A stretch of 52,597 bases of DNA from Flavipsychrobacter sp964461535 (GCA_964461535.1 CAYWUY010000013.1:1-52597); one strand, 5' to 3'; shown: positions 1 through 9,326, counted from the first letter of the stretch. A program made the numbers and translations. The notes: a model not told the origin generated them from the sequence alone.

Positions 1-399
1 AACTATGCCTTTTTGCTTAGCTATGTCCATCATGGTAAGCGCTATAACTACCGGAATCTTTAAATCAATAATCTGTGAACAAAAAAGGAGGTTCCTTTTC
101 AGGTTAGAAGCATCAGCTATAACAACAATTTGCTTGGGTCTTTCGCTATTTTTTTGGTTTAGTAAAACTTCATAAGTTACCTGTTCGTCAGCACTTTTAG
201 GATATAAACTATAAGTGCCCGGTAGGTCTATGATATGAGCAGTGAGTGTGTCTGATATTTTTGATACCCCAGTTTTTTTATCTACAGTTACTCCAGGAAA
301 ATTACCTACTTTCTGATTAAGGCCGGTAAGGGCATTAAACAAAGAGCTTTTTCCGCTATTAGGATTACCAACCAGTGCTATAGTAAACTGTTGCTGCAT
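1..399 (-). CDS. feoB: Ferrous iron transporter FeoB, N-terminal G domain (partial)
   Basis: The first 133 residues of FeoB, the inner-membrane Fe2+ transporter with a cytosolic GTPase domain; the rest lies beyond position 1. Visible G-protein motifs are G1 GNPNSGKS (residues 11-18), the FeoB-typical VGNFPGVTV switch region just after it, G3 DLPG (58-61) and a G4-like TMMD (122-125), where FeoB more often has NMMD. The start at 399 is chosen because it opens directly before the beta strand leading into G1 and a TAnnTTTG promoter box lies just upstream. No feoA is seen upstream; the neighbour is the divergent hmgA. The family is certain; transport itself cannot be judged because the membrane part is absent. 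Confidence 0.93.
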   Translation of the reverse strand, partial: MQQQFTIALVGNPNSGKSSLFNALTGLNQKVGNFPGVTVDKKTGVSKISDTLTAHIIDLPGTYSLYPKSADEQVTYEVLLNQKNSERPKQIVVIADASNLKRNLLFCSQIIDLKIPVVIALTMMDIAKQKGIV

Positions 400-410
400 G
401 AATGAGCCTG

Positions 411-418
411 CAAAGTTA
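411..418 (-). promoter_or_regulatory. Putative -7 box of feoB (TAACTTTG)
   Basis: On the minus strand this reads TAACTTTG, a perfect match to the Bacteroidota -7 consensus TAnnTTTG, 11 nt before the feoB start codon. No clear -33 TTG was found at the expected distance, so the call rests on the box and its position. It predicts a very short feoB leader. Confidence 0.5.
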
Positions 419-542
419 ACAAATGTGATGTTGAAAACTGTAATTGTACCTCAGGTAATGTATAAATTCCCGAATGTGAAAACAGAATAAGTTTATAGAA
501 TTTTTTAGGCTAAGTAAGCTATATAAGCCCAAATTATTATTG

Positions 543-550
543 TATTTTTG
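543..550 (+). promoter_or_regulatory. Putative -7 box of hmgA (TATTTTTG)
   Basis: TATTTTTG matches the Bacteroidota consensus TAnnTTTG and lies 20 nt before the hmgA start codon. A TTG at the -33 position is not evident. It would drive hmgA and possibly hppD. Confidence 0.5.
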
Positions 551-570
551 AAAAAACATTCGCTCACAAT

Positions 571-1731
571 ATGCCTCATTACTACTCACTGGGAAGTATT
601 CCTAGTAAACGTCATGTGCAGTTCCGTAAACCGGATGGTGGTTTATACTCTGAACAGTTGTTCAGTACGGAAGGATTCTCGTCTAATTATTCCTTGCTGT
701 ACCATTTATATCCGCCAACATTAATAACAAAAACGGAAGAACCGGTTGATGTTTCTCCAAAGGCAGCTACTGATAATATACTAAAACATCGTTGTTTCAA
801 AGGGTTTAAAGTAACACCTGAGAAGGACTACATAAAGAGTAGAAAAGTAGTTCTATTTAATAATGATGTGCATATAACACTTGCTGCACCACAAGAGGGA
901 TTGTCAGGAAATGTATTTTATAAAAATGCCGATACTGATGAGGTGATTTTTGTACATGAAGGTAAAGGCGTGTTGAAAACACAATATGGTAAATTGCCAT
1001 TTGGGTATGGCGATTATCTTGTGATTCCAAGAGGTACTATATATCAAATACACTTTGAAACAGAAGAAAACAGACTATTTATAGTTGAGTCTTTCAGCCC
1101 TGTAGTGCCACCTAAAAGGTATTTAAGTAAATATGGACAATTGTTAGAACATTCGCCATATTGCGAGAGAGATATTAGAAAGCCTATTGATTTGGAAACA
1201 ATTGATGAAAAAGGCGAATTTTTAATATATGTGAAAAAGAAAGGGTTGATGTATCCTATTTGGTATGGTTCCCATCCTTTCGATGTAGTGGGTTGGGATG
1301 GTTGTGAATATCCATATGCACTAAGTATACATGATTTTGAACCCATAACAGGTCGTGTTCACCAGCCACCACCAGTTCATCAAACATTTGATGCGCATAA
1401 CTTTGTTATATGCTCATTTGTACCACGCTTGTTTGATTATCACCCGCTTGCTATACCGGCTCCTTATAATCATAGTAATATAGATAGTGACGAGGTATTG
1501 TACTATGTGGATGGTGATTTTATGAGTCGTAAGCATGTGGAAAGAGGGATGATAACTTTACACCCTGCTGGTATACCTCACGGTCCACATCCGGGAGCTG
1601 TTGAGAAAAGTATAGGAGCTAAAGAAACGAAAGAATTAGCAGTAATGGTAGATACTTTTTATCCACTAAAGATGTCGGTTGATGCTGTAGGTATTGAAGA
1701 TCATAGTTATATAACTAGTTGGGTAGATTAA
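571..1731 (+). CDS. hmgA: Homogentisate 1,2-dioxygenase
   Basis: Cytosolic Fe(II) ring-cleavage dioxygenase that opens homogentisate to maleylacetoacetate in tyrosine/phenylalanine breakdown. The 386-residue length fits the compact bacterial form (human HGD is about 445). The C-terminal cupin carries the metal site: H301 and E308 in the NHSNIDSDE stretch and H337 in HPAGIPHGPHP, inferred by analogy with human H335, E341 and H371. Start ATG at 571 follows a TATTTTTG box by 20 nt. The next gene, hppD, makes its substrate, so the two form a pathway pair; the 136-nt gap leaves open whether they share a transcript. fahA and maleylacetoacetate isomerase are not in view. Confidence 0.95.
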   Translation: MPHYYSLGSIPSKRHVQFRKPDGGLYSEQLFSTEGFSSNYSLLYHLYPPTLITKTEEPVDVSPKAATDNILKHRCFKGFKVTPEKDYIKSRKVVLFNNDVHITLAAPQEGLSGNVFYKNADTDEVIFVHEGKGVLKTQYGKLPFGYGDYLVIPRGTIYQIHFETEENRLFIVESFSPVVPPKRYLSKYGQLLEHSPYCERDIRKPIDLETIDEKGEFLIYVKKKGLMYPIWYGSHPFDVVGWDGCEYPYALSIHDFEPITGRVHQPPPVHQTFDAHNFVICSFVPRLFDYHPLAIPAPYNHSNIDSDEVLYYVDGDFMSRKHVERGMITLHPAGIPHGPHPGAVEKSIGAKETKELAVMVDTFYPLKMSVDAVGIEDHSYITSWVD

Positions 1732-1867
1732 TCGTATTACTTATAATGGGGTATGTTTTGTTAAAAGAGATGTTACGTACTTCTGCTATGGCAGAGTGGA
1801 GTAGTTGTTTGTAATAATTTAGAACATGTATTTTTATTTATTTCACTTAACTACAACTTCTTAAAAT

Positions 1868-2998
1868 ATGCAAACACTAACAATTAGCGATAAAATGAAA
1901 TTGGCTCAAGATTTTTTGCCAATTAACGGTACAGACCACATTGAATTTTATGTAGGTAATGCTAAACAAGCTGCTCACTATTATAAAACTGCTTTTGGTT
2001 TTCAATCATTAGCTTATGCTGGTCCTGAAACAGGTATAAAAGATAGAGCTTCTTATGTACTACAACAAGGTAAAATAAGGTTAGTATTAACTACGCCTTT
2101 AAAATCTGATAATCCTATAACACAACATATAGCTAAGCATGGTGATGGTGTTAAGATTTTAGCTTTATGGGTAGACGATGCTTACGGAGCTTATAAAGAA
2201 ACAACTGAACGTGGTGCTAAGTCTTACATGGAGCCTACTACTCTAACTGATGAGCATGGTGAAGTGAAATTATCAGGAATATATACGTATGGCGAAACAG
2301 TTCACTTATTTGTAGAACGTACTAACTATAAAGGAACATTTATGCCAGGCTACCAGCCTTGGAAATCCGATTATAATCCTACTGATGTTGGTCTATTATA
2401 TGTTGACCATTGTGTGGGTAACGTAGGTTGGAATAGAATGAATCCTACTATGCAGTGGTATGAAGATGTTATGGGTTTTGTAAACATATTGTCTTTTGAC
2501 GATAAACAAATTAATACTGAGTACTCGGCTCTTATGAGTAAGGTAATGAGTAATGGTAACGGTTATGTGAAATTCCCAATTAACGAGCCAGCTGAAGGAA
2601 AGAAAAAATCTCAAATTGAAGAGTATTTAGAGTTTTATGAGGGCGAAGGTGTGCAACATATTGCAGTAGCTACTAGTGACATTGTTGCTACTGTAAGAGC
2701 TTTAAAAGCTAGAGGTGTAGAGTTTCTAGATGCACCGCCAACAGCATATTATGAAGACTTAATCAATAGAGTTGGAAAAATAGATGAAGATTTAGCGCCA
2801 CTTCAAGAGCTTGGTATACTTGTAGACTGCGATGAAGAAGGCTATTTGCTTCAGTTGTTTACTAAACCAGTTGAGGATCGTCCAACATTATTCTTTGAAA
2901 TTATCCAACGTAAGGGTGCTAAGAGTTTTGGCGCGGGTAATTTCAAAGCATTATTCGAGTCTATTGAAAGAGAACAAGCTAAGAGAGGTAATTTATAA
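1868..2998 (+). CDS. hppD: 4-hydroxyphenylpyruvate dioxygenase
   Basis: Converts 4-hydroxyphenylpyruvate to homogentisate, the step before HmgA. It is a two-domain vicinal-oxygen-chelate fold protein of 376 residues, the usual family length. The C-terminal domain carries the Fe(II) facial triad: H181 in VDHCVGNV, H264 in GVQHIAVAT and E344 in LFFEIIQR. The C-terminal lid ends in GAGNFKALFESIE, a hallmark of true HPPD. ATG at 1868 is preceded by an A/T-rich stretch. A strong bidirectional terminator follows at 3024-3055. Hydroxymandelate synthase is a related alternative, but the long C-terminal helix and the hmgA neighbour argue for HPPD. Confidence 0.96.
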   Translation: MQTLTISDKMKLAQDFLPINGTDHIEFYVGNAKQAAHYYKTAFGFQSLAYAGPETGIKDRASYVLQQGKIRLVLTTPLKSDNPITQHIAKHGDGVKILALWVDDAYGAYKETTERGAKSYMEPTTLTDEHGEVKLSGIYTYGETVHLFVERTNYKGTFMPGYQPWKSDYNPTDVGLLYVDHCVGNVGWNRMNPTMQWYEDVMGFVNILSFDDKQINTEYSALMSKVMSNGNGYVKFPINEPAEGKKKSQIEEYLEFYEGEGVQHIAVATSDIVATVRALKARGVEFLDAPPTAYYEDLINRVGKIDEDLAPLQELGILVDCDEEGYLLQLFTKPVEDRPTLFFEIIQRKGAKSFGAGNFKALFESIEREQAKRGNL

Positions 2999-3023
2999 TA
3001 TAGTATTATGAGTACTATTATTT

Positions 3024-3055
3024 AATTAATGCGGGGTATTTGCCCCGCATTAATT
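3024..3055. terminator. Bidirectional terminator between hppD and the EPS operon
   Basis: A perfect 13-bp stem (3024-3036 with 3043-3055) with a 6-nt loop and a GC-rich core (GCGGGG/CCCCGC), followed by TTT on the plus strand and preceded by AAA. It sits between convergent genes. Confidence 0.85.
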
Positions 3056-3090
3056 TTTGGATAAGTTGTATGAGTACTATAGAATTGATA

Positions 3091-4305
3091 TTAGAAAGTA
3101 TTATCTACTTCTTTAATTGCCTTATATATTTCGGCAACATTATTTTCCCAGGTGTGTTGTGCAGCAAAATAAGTTCTCTCTTTTTCTTTTTGAATGTTGT
3201 TTTCTAATAGAGCTTTTTCTATTAGTTGCAAATATTCATCGGCATTTGTGGCTAAATAAGTATATGGTTCAAATATACTCATAGCCTCAGTTTTGGTCGC
3301 AACCACTGGCTTGCCCATAGCAAGATACTCGTCAATTTTTCTAGGATAATTACCAATAGTTATCTCATTGACTATCTGAGGATTAAGGCACACATCAAAA
3401 GCATTAATATAGCTAGGCAGATCCTCCGGTTTCCTGCTGCCAAGAAAATGAACATTTGAAAGATGATGTAATTGACTACTTTTAAATACTTCATCTTCAG
3501 GCCCTACAAACACAAATGTCCAGTCTTTTCTAGCACTTGCTATTGTGATTAAAAGTTCAACGTCTAACCGTATGCTTTGTAGTGCACCTACGTAACCTAT
3601 TACAGGTTGGTTAAAGGTTTTCATATCATTTGCAATGTCTGCTTTTGAATGAGACGTGTATAATTCTAAGTCACATCCTTGCCCAACATAGAATGACTTT
3701 GGGTTGTATTTTTTACAAAAAGATGCCAAGTAAGTAGAGTTAGCGACACATAAGTCACTTTTTGCAATTAGCTGAGGTTCAAGCTTTTCTCCATGATACT
3801 TCCAGTAGTCTACACCTAACATATAATCTCTGGAATAGTAAATACTTACTTTAGGTTTTAAAAATTCCTTTAGGTAAAAAGAACGAAACATATCGTTATC
3901 GTTAAAAAGGATAAAGTTTTTAAAGCCTAATGATTTGATTGCTTTATTTATTGAAGTGGCAAAAAGTCTATTGTTACGTTTGTTTAGGATATTAAAAACG
4001 CTATGAATTTTTATCCAGTTTGCAGACTCTATTATTACATTGGGGTATAGGTTCCATAGATTTTTATCTAAGGTTATTAATCCATTCTCTTTACCATTAA
4101 TAACATTTAGCCTTTTGCTAATTTTATCATCTTCTTTATTTCTGATAGCAGAAATCCTGTCTAATGCGCTATTTACATAAAGAACCCTGTTATGTTTAGC
4201 AAATTCAACTGCAATATTCTTGCAATTACTTCCTATAGAAGTATCCCAAGGTTGTTGGCCAACTATAACAATATCTCTACTGGTTATAAGCGAATTAGCG
4301 GGCAT
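3091..4305 (-). CDS. Glycosyltransferase, GT4/GT1-like (GT-B fold)
   Basis: A 404-residue GT-B type glycosyltransferase, last gene of the exopolysaccharide operon. The N-terminal half begins with IVIVGQQPWDTSIGSN, and the C-terminal nucleotide-sugar-binding half shows VIGYVGALQSI (about residue 235) and EYLAMGKPVVAT (about residue 328), the family's E-x7-E type region. No signal peptide or membrane segment is visible, so it should act on the cytosolic face, adding a sugar to a lipid-linked repeat unit. Donor and acceptor cannot be read from sequence. Its start overlaps the end of the upstream Wzy-like gene by 11 nt, which suggests translational coupling. It ends at the shared terminator at 3024-3055. 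Confidence 0.85.
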   Translation of the reverse strand: MPANSLITSRDIVIVGQQPWDTSIGSNCKNIAVEFAKHNRVLYVNSALDRISAIRNKEDDKISKRLNVINGKENGLITLDKNLWNLYPNVIIESANWIKIHSVFNILNKRNNRLFATSINKAIKSLGFKNFILFNDNDMFRSFYLKEFLKPKVSIYYSRDYMLGVDYWKYHGEKLEPQLIAKSDLCVANSTYLASFCKKYNPKSFYVGQGCDLELYTSHSKADIANDMKTFNQPVIGYVGALQSIRLDVELLITIASARKDWTFVFVGPEDEVFKSSQLHHLSNVHFLGSRKPEDLPSYINAFDVCLNPQIVNEITIGNYPRKIDEYLAMGKPVVATKTEAMSIFEPYTYLATNADEYLQLIEKALLENNIQKEKERTYFAAQHTWENNVAEIYKAIKEVDNTF

Positions 4306-5797
4306 TAATGGCGTTGTTTTGATGTTTATCTATCCTGTAAGAGACAGTAATAATAGCTAAAGCTAAATAAAAATAAACATTAGATGGATATTGCACTAGA
4401 GCTTCTTGTGGGTAGTTGCCAAAATTGAGAGCAAAAACAACGAGTATCATACCCAAACAGTAGGACTTAAGTTCGGGGTCTTTTATTTTATAGTAAGATA
4501 TAATGCCCGTAGCTAATGCAGTGAACATAAAAATGCAAAATAGTAATAAACCTAACCATCCCATTTCCACTGCTACTCTTACATAACCACTATCAGGTGG
4601 AAAATGAGCTAGATAGGAGTTGGGAGCAAACTTTTTACCCCATTCTCCTGTAGAACCAAGACCTCCACCTAAAGGGTGAGATTGAATGTAAGGCTGTATG
4701 CGTTTTTGATTCATCTTTCTTAAGTTGAAAGAGGCATCGTCTGATGGTTTAAATGCAGATTGAAAACGTAGTATTGTGTAGTTGGAGGTAGGCATTAAAA
4801 CTATAGCTCCGAGTGCAATACCTAAAACAATAGACAGTATCATTAATGTTCTATTGAACTTAAGAATTACAAACATTATTAATGAGGCCGGTAATAGTAC
4901 ATATGCACCACGAGTACCAGAATACAGCATAGCCCATATAAAAATGAGTACCAATAATAAGAGAACTATTTGCTTCCAACGTGTTTTTACAGATGTTAAT
5001 AAGCCTATTGTCATTAAACTGGCTGTAATCATGTTGTATGAAAAAGCAACCGGATCAGAGAAGATTGAAAATTTACGCCATACCCCACCAATGAAAAGTA
5101 GTAATTCAATACCTGGGTCTGAGTGTAAATAAGTTTCTTCAAAGCCAAAAAAGCCTACAAACTCTTGTTTTAATGCATATAATGCGGCAAAAGTAGCCAG
5201 TGCTATCCAAAGTTTTAGTATTTGTTTTATATACAGTTTAGTGTCAATATAGTATACAAAAATAAAGTAAGCGAACATTATAAAGGCTACTGTACGCACA
5301 GTGTACACCCAAGCCATTTTAGATTCGGCCGCGGGGTTAAATACTTCTAGAATGTTATATACCAACCAAATAGAAATAACAATACTGATAGGAGTTTTAA
5401 ACATACTCCAATCTTTGTACTTATGTTGCCTGAAAAGAACCCCAATTATAAATAATACTAGCATGCCATCCATTAGAGTACCTAATGGAAAATTGACACC
5501 AAGCTTGAACAACCACATGATAAAGTAGCCAAAAATTAGATATAGAAATATTCCTATTCTAGGGTAGGCCATAATAGTATATAAAGCTGGTAATGCTATT
5601 AGGGCTGCTATACACAATACACCACCTATTAATCCGGATTTTACAATAATTAAGCTTATTGCTATACAAATGAGTGATACAACACCCATTACCCAAGGAT
5701 TACTATACTTTTCTACCAAAAACACTTCTTTCAGCCGTTGTAAACGACTAATTTTTTTATTGTTGGTAACAGGAATAGTAAATTCTTGACTGTGCAT
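4295..5797 (-). CDS. O-antigen ligase / Wzy-like polysaccharide polymerase
   Basis: A 500-residue integral membrane protein with about ten or more hydrophobic segments from residue 33 to 490 and one large loop (about residues 325-400) containing SHPLGGGLGSTG. That arrangement and loop signature fit the O-antigen ligase/Wzy_C superfamily, which polymerises or transfers lipid-linked repeat units on the periplasmic side. In an operon with Wzz-like and glycosyltransferase genes a polymerase role is more likely than LPS ligation, but sequence alone does not separate the two. It overlaps the downstream GT4 gene by 11 nt. Upstream lies a 142-nt spacer holding a broken small reading frame. Confidence 0.8.
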   Translation of the reverse strand: MHSQEFTIPVTNNKKISRLQRLKEVFLVEKYSNPWVMGVVSLICIAISLIIVKSGLIGGVLCIAALIALPALYTIMAYPRIGIFLYLIFGYFIMWLFKLGVNFPLGTLMDGMLVLFIIGVLFRQHKYKDWSMFKTPISIVISIWLVYNILEVFNPAAESKMAWVYTVRTVAFIMFAYFIFVYYIDTKLYIKQILKLWIALATFAALYALKQEFVGFFGFEETYLHSDPGIELLLFIGGVWRKFSIFSDPVAFSYNMITASLMTIGLLTSVKTRWKQIVLLLLVLIFIWAMLYSGTRGAYVLLPASLIMFVILKFNRTLMILSIVLGIALGAIVLMPTSNYTILRFQSAFKPSDDASFNLRKMNQKRIQPYIQSHPLGGGLGSTGEWGKKFAPNSYLAHFPPDSGYVRVAVEMGWLGLLLFCIFMFTALATGIISYYKIKDPELKSYCLGMILVVFALNFGNYPQEALVQYPSNVYFYLALAIITVSYRIDKHQNNAINAR

Positions 5798-5937
5798 TAG
5801 AAAAATAGGAGTTTGATAAAAAAGCCAAACACTGTTGCAAATGCTAAAAGAAAAGCTGCAAACTTAGACCCACTTACAATCATTTGGTCAGTTATTATTT
5901 TGCGCTCTACCTTCTTTATATTGGGATTGATACGCAT
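5757..5937 (-). pseudogene. Possible frameshifted small membrane protein in the EPS operon
   Basis: An ATG 2 nt after the GT2 stop codon opens a 24-codon frame (5937-5863; it begins MRINPNIKKVERK) that ends at TAA. Shifting frame by one base near 5880 exposes an open stretch coding for a hydrophobic segment (KFAAFLLAFATVFGFLS) that runs on to 5757, overlapping the Wzy-like start. A basic N-terminus plus one membrane helix in a tightly packed operon is what a small coupled membrane protein would look like, so I read this as one small gene split by a single-base change or assembly error. No family is recognised, and chance cannot be excluded. Confidence 0.25.
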
Positions 5938-5939
5938 GG

Positions 5940-7124
5940 CTAGTCTTTTATTTTATTAATAGTAGTATCTTCAAAATGCCTTGTAGCTACAGAAATTTGA
6001 TTAGCTTTTTTGCTTTTTATTAAAGACAATACTTGTAAACTTATAAACTTAGGAATACCCCAAAGCGAACGTAAAATTTCGGGTTCAGGTTTGCCATGGA
6101 GTATACCTATAAAGAACCCCAGAACGAATAAAACAAATCCAGAAATCCATACAAGAGCTACTATTGGATTTAGTAAAAGATTGATTGCCGTAAAAAATAT
6201 AGATACAAGCAAAAACATAAATAGGGGAGGACGTAATAAAATAATACTAAAAAGAATTTGATTCCAGTTAAAGCTTGATAATCCTTTACCTAATATTTTA
6301 AACCCAAAACCAAAATAACGAAACCAGGTATTTATCCATCTTGCCCTTTGTTTTACCAATTGGTCAGAACCTGCAGTTTTTTCATCGTATACAATAGCTT
6401 CTTCAACAAATGCTATTCTATGTTTTCTTAATACTATTTCTTTTTGTAATACTTTATCAAATCCGGCACCAGTAACGTCTAAATGCTCTAAGCATTCTTT
6501 ATAAAGTGCCACTGTAAATGCCATACCTGAGCCAGCCAATGTAGCAGATGACCCTAAGCGAAATAATACTTCTCCATCAAAAAAGTGATAGTATAAATCT
6601 CTTGCTGCATCTAGGCAGGCATACATAGTATTAAGGTTTTTAGCTTTTCTAACACCTTGTACAGCTATAAAACCTGCATCAAACATCCTATTGATATGTA
6701 GAAAATAGTCTTTATGTACTAAGTTGTCACTATCTATTATAGTAAGTCTTTCATGTGGTCTTATAAATCTATTGATGGCATAAAAATGAGAGCGGGTATT
6801 ACTGCCAAGTGTTTCCGGTGGTCTTAATACAATTATTCTGCTGTCGTTGAATTTTAAATTACTTACATCACACTTGTCTGCAACTATGTAAACAATATAA
6901 TTTGAGTAATTACATTTTAAAATTGATTCTACAACGGCAGGAATAAGTGTTGTTTGCTCATATGCGGTAACAATTATAGCGTAATCAGCTTCTTTAACAG
7001 ACGAATCACCAAGGTACTTTTTCTTAGGAATTAACAGATATAATATAAAAAGCACAACAGGTAATACTAGGTTGTACCCAATTATTACCTGTATAGCTAT
7101 CCATATGTAGTTTAATACTACCAT
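5940..7124 (-). CDS. Membrane glycosyltransferase family 2 (processive-type)
   Basis: 394 residues. One N-terminal membrane helix (about 5-30) precedes a GT-A domain with IIVTAYEQ (about 50), the metal-binding DSDN (about 130), a GAGFD acceptor region (about 220) and QRARW (about 260), the Q-x-x-R-W motif of processive synthases such as BcsA and NodC. Two to three membrane helices follow (about 285-350). It should build the polysaccharide backbone or a lipid-linked unit at the inner membrane. The ATG directly abuts the stop codon of the upstream Wzz-like gene (TAG|ATG), so the two are surely cotranscribed. The sugar is not predictable; the QxxRW motif makes cellulose- or chitin-synthase-like chemistry possible. 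Confidence 0.85.
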   Translation of the reverse strand: MVVLNYIWIAIQVIIGYNLVLPVVLFILYLLIPKKKYLGDSSVKEADYAIIVTAYEQTTLIPAVVESILKCNYSNYIVYIVADKCDVSNLKFNDSRIIVLRPPETLGSNTRSHFYAINRFIRPHERLTIIDSDNLVHKDYFLHINRMFDAGFIAVQGVRKAKNLNTMYACLDAARDLYYHFFDGEVLFRLGSSATLAGSGMAFTVALYKECLEHLDVTGAGFDKVLQKEIVLRKHRIAFVEEAIVYDEKTAGSDQLVKQRARWINTWFRYFGFGFKILGKGLSSFNWNQILFSIILLRPPLFMFLLVSIFFTAINLLLNPIVALVWISGFVLFVLGFFIGILHGKPEPEILRSLWGIPKFISLQVLSLIKSKKANQISVATRHFEDTTINKIKD

Positions 7125-9326
7125 CTATTTTTTCTTTTTAGGTTTTTTGCGGAAGAACGATTTTTTCTTTTTCTCATCGGTATTATCATCATCCGAAAGT
7201 TTATTCATCACCCATCCTAAATATTTTTTTTCTAACGAGCGTAGATACTCAATATTATGGTTGGCCTCATTAGTAATAACTCGATTGCTTTCAAAAACTC
7301 CTACTACTTTATCAGCAACATGGCTCCATTCTTTTGACTTGTTTAATGTATCTAAGCTTGAAGATTCAACAATAATTACATCAAACTCTTTTTTAAGTTC
7401 TTGTATTTTTTGAATTATAGTGGCTTCATCATTTATCTCGAAGAGAGAAACATCTTTACCATAATTACCTAGTACTACTACATCATTATCTTTACTTGCA
7501 GTAGGCATTGTAGCTTTACCCGTTAAGTAGTCTTCTATGCAGTATTGAGGTGATAGAATTTCTGTAATGTATGGGTTGTTGAAATTTCCATCAATAAGCA
7601 ATGTTCGTTTCTTTATTTGTGGAAATGCACTTGCTAGACTCATTGCCAACATGGTTTTGCCCTCATCTGGCGTAGGACTAGTTATATTAATAACACATGG
7701 TCCATATTGTTGAGAATCAATTTCGTATCTAATAGACCTTAAGTTGTTTTTATATAGGCTTAGCTCACTTTTTTCATTTTTTCCTTCCCATAGTTCTTTT
7801 AAGTCTAGCTCAGCTATATTCTTCAACTTAGGTAGATAACCTAGTACCGGCAACTTAGTTTTGTCAGCTAGCTCGTCAGGTGTTTTTATTGAGTCGTCTA
7901 AGTAAAACAGAACAAATAAAACTAACAAACAGAATATTAAGCTTGTAAACCCGCTAAGACCTACTAGCATAAGTTTTTTAGATGGCAACTTATAGCCAGG
8001 CATTGCCCATTCTATTACTTTTAGTTTGAAGCTGGAATTATACTCTAGGTTAGATTGGTTGTACTTTTTTAATATTTCTACATACTCTTGACTAGCCAAG
8101 TCAATATCGCCTTGGTAGGCCTGTATTACTGCCTCACTAGGTACTAATGAATCAAGTTTTTTACTTAATTTATCGTATTCTCTACGCAGTGCTGTTACGC
8201 CATTTTTAGCTAACTCTTGATTAACCTGTAAATTCAGTCGCTGATTAGCAACTAAGTCTCTACTATTGTTACTGGGATTAAATCTTTTATCAGCTGTTTG
8301 GGCTAGTTTCAGGTCTCTTAAATCTTTTAGAGAATCAATTCTTTGCTTTATTTCATTTTTAAATCCTCCACTAATGTATTGCTTGTTCAGTGCATCAATT
8401 TGTTGTTTAATTTGGCTTATCTCTTGGTTTAAAGCAATAAGCTTAGAATCTTGATGATTGATATCTGAAACAATATTGTCATTTATATCGCGTAATGCAC
8501 CTGAGTTAGCATCAATATCTTTCGATGTAGTTTGTATTTCCTTTTCTAAGTCAGCAATTTGTGTATACAAGCTTTTGGTTTGCTCATCAAGGTTTAAAAC
8601 TCTATTTTCAATTTTAAACTTTTTCAAGCCTTCCATTCTTTTTTCTAGACTATCTTTCTTAGCAGCTAACAGATTATTAAGATAGTTAACAGACTTTAAT
8701 TCGTTGTCTTTAGTTATTGATTTATAGTATTCAACAAATTCTTTACACAACGTATTAACTACATATGCTGATAATTCAGGACTTTCTGATTCAAACTCTA
8801 TAATAATGAAATCGCTTTTATCTACACGATACATTTTCATAGTTTTCATAAGGGTACCTAAATCGTATCCCATTGATTCTATTACTAGATTTAAACCTTT
8901 CTGGTCAGGATCATTAAGGTTAAGCCCCTCTCTTTTACTTAACTTATCTGCATATACCGATTTGGCATGTTCTTTAGCACTTTTATTAAGCTCCCCAATT
9001 AGTTTGCTTTGTTTTCTAAATGATTCTTTCGCAGTTAAATCATGTAGAATTAAACTATAAGATACTTGGTCAAAGACCTTTTTCATTTGCAACATTTGAA
9101 TTAAGTTGCTAAATGATTGGTCTGTTTTTGATTCTTGCAATGAAGCTAAATCAACCAATAGCTGCTGCGATTGGTCTACTAATCCTGCCGAAATAGTTGC
9201 TTTAGATAGATATGAATTAGGTAGTTTACGTACTAATACGAATGTGATACAAACCACCAGAAAAGGCACACCTATAAGCGTGTATTTATGCTTTCTAAGT
9301 ACGTTTAAAAATCTTGTTACCTCCAT
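7125..9326 (-). CDS. Wzz-type polysaccharide co-polymerase with degenerate BY-kinase-like ATPase domain
   Basis: 733 residues. An N-terminal Wzz domain begins with helix TM1 (about 15-35); a long coiled-coil periplasmic region (about 195-420) follows; then WAMPGYKLPSKK leads into TM2 (about 465-490); a cytosolic CpsD/Wzc-like P-loop domain completes it. Such proteins set chain length and couple polymerisation to export. Walker A is intact (SPTPDEGKT, 550-558), but Walker A' reads LLIDGNFN (576-583) where BY-kinases have DxDxR, and Walker B reads VIIVES (650-655) where Asp is expected. The tail is Lys-rich (KKPKKKK) with no tyrosine cluster. Kinase activity is therefore doubtful. The start overlaps the upstream stop by 1 nt (TAATG). 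Confidence 0.87.
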   Translation of the reverse strand: MEVTRFLNVLRKHKYTLIGVPFLVVCITFVLVRKLPNSYLSKATISAGLVDQSQQLLVDLASLQESKTDQSFSNLIQMLQMKKVFDQVSYSLILHDLTAKESFRKQSKLIGELNKSAKEHAKSVYADKLSKREGLNLNDPDQKGLNLVIESMGYDLGTLMKTMKMYRVDKSDFIIIEFESESPELSAYVVNTLCKEFVEYYKSITKDNELKSVNYLNNLLAAKKDSLEKRMEGLKKFKIENRVLNLDEQTKSLYTQIADLEKEIQTTSKDIDANSGALRDINDNIVSDINHQDSKLIALNQEISQIKQQIDALNKQYISGGFKNEIKQRIDSLKDLRDLKLAQTADKRFNPSNNSRDLVANQRLNLQVNQELAKNGVTALRREYDKLSKKLDSLVPSEAVIQAYQGDIDLASQEYVEILKKYNQSNLEYNSSFKLKVIEWAMPGYKLPSKKLMLVGLSGFTSLIFCLLVLFVLFYLDDSIKTPDELADKTKLPVLGYLPKLKNIAELDLKELWEGKNEKSELSLYKNNLRSIRYEIDSQQYGPCVINITSPTPDEGKTMLAMSLASAFPQIKKRTLLIDGNFNNPYITEILSPQYCIEDYLTGKATMPTASKDNDVVVLGNYGKDVSLFEINDEATIIQKIQELKKEFDVIIVESSSLDTLNKSKEWSHVADKVVGVFESNRVITNEANHNIEYLRSLEKKYLGWVMNKLSDDDNTDEKKKKSFFRKKPKKKK

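Noticed and set aside
1044..1346. A 100-codon antisense frame inside hmgA.
   Set aside because: No motif, no start context, and inside a well-supported gene.
1740..1867. A promoter or riboswitch between hmgA and hppD.
   Set aside because: The spacer has TATTTTTA rather than TAnnTTTG and only a weak small hairpin; not enough for a call.
3004..3080. The 12-mer TATGAGTACTAT on both sides of the terminator at 3024-3055, like a short direct repeat or att site.
   Set aside because: It is AT-rich with an internal palindrome and short enough to recur by chance; no integrase or mobile gene is present.
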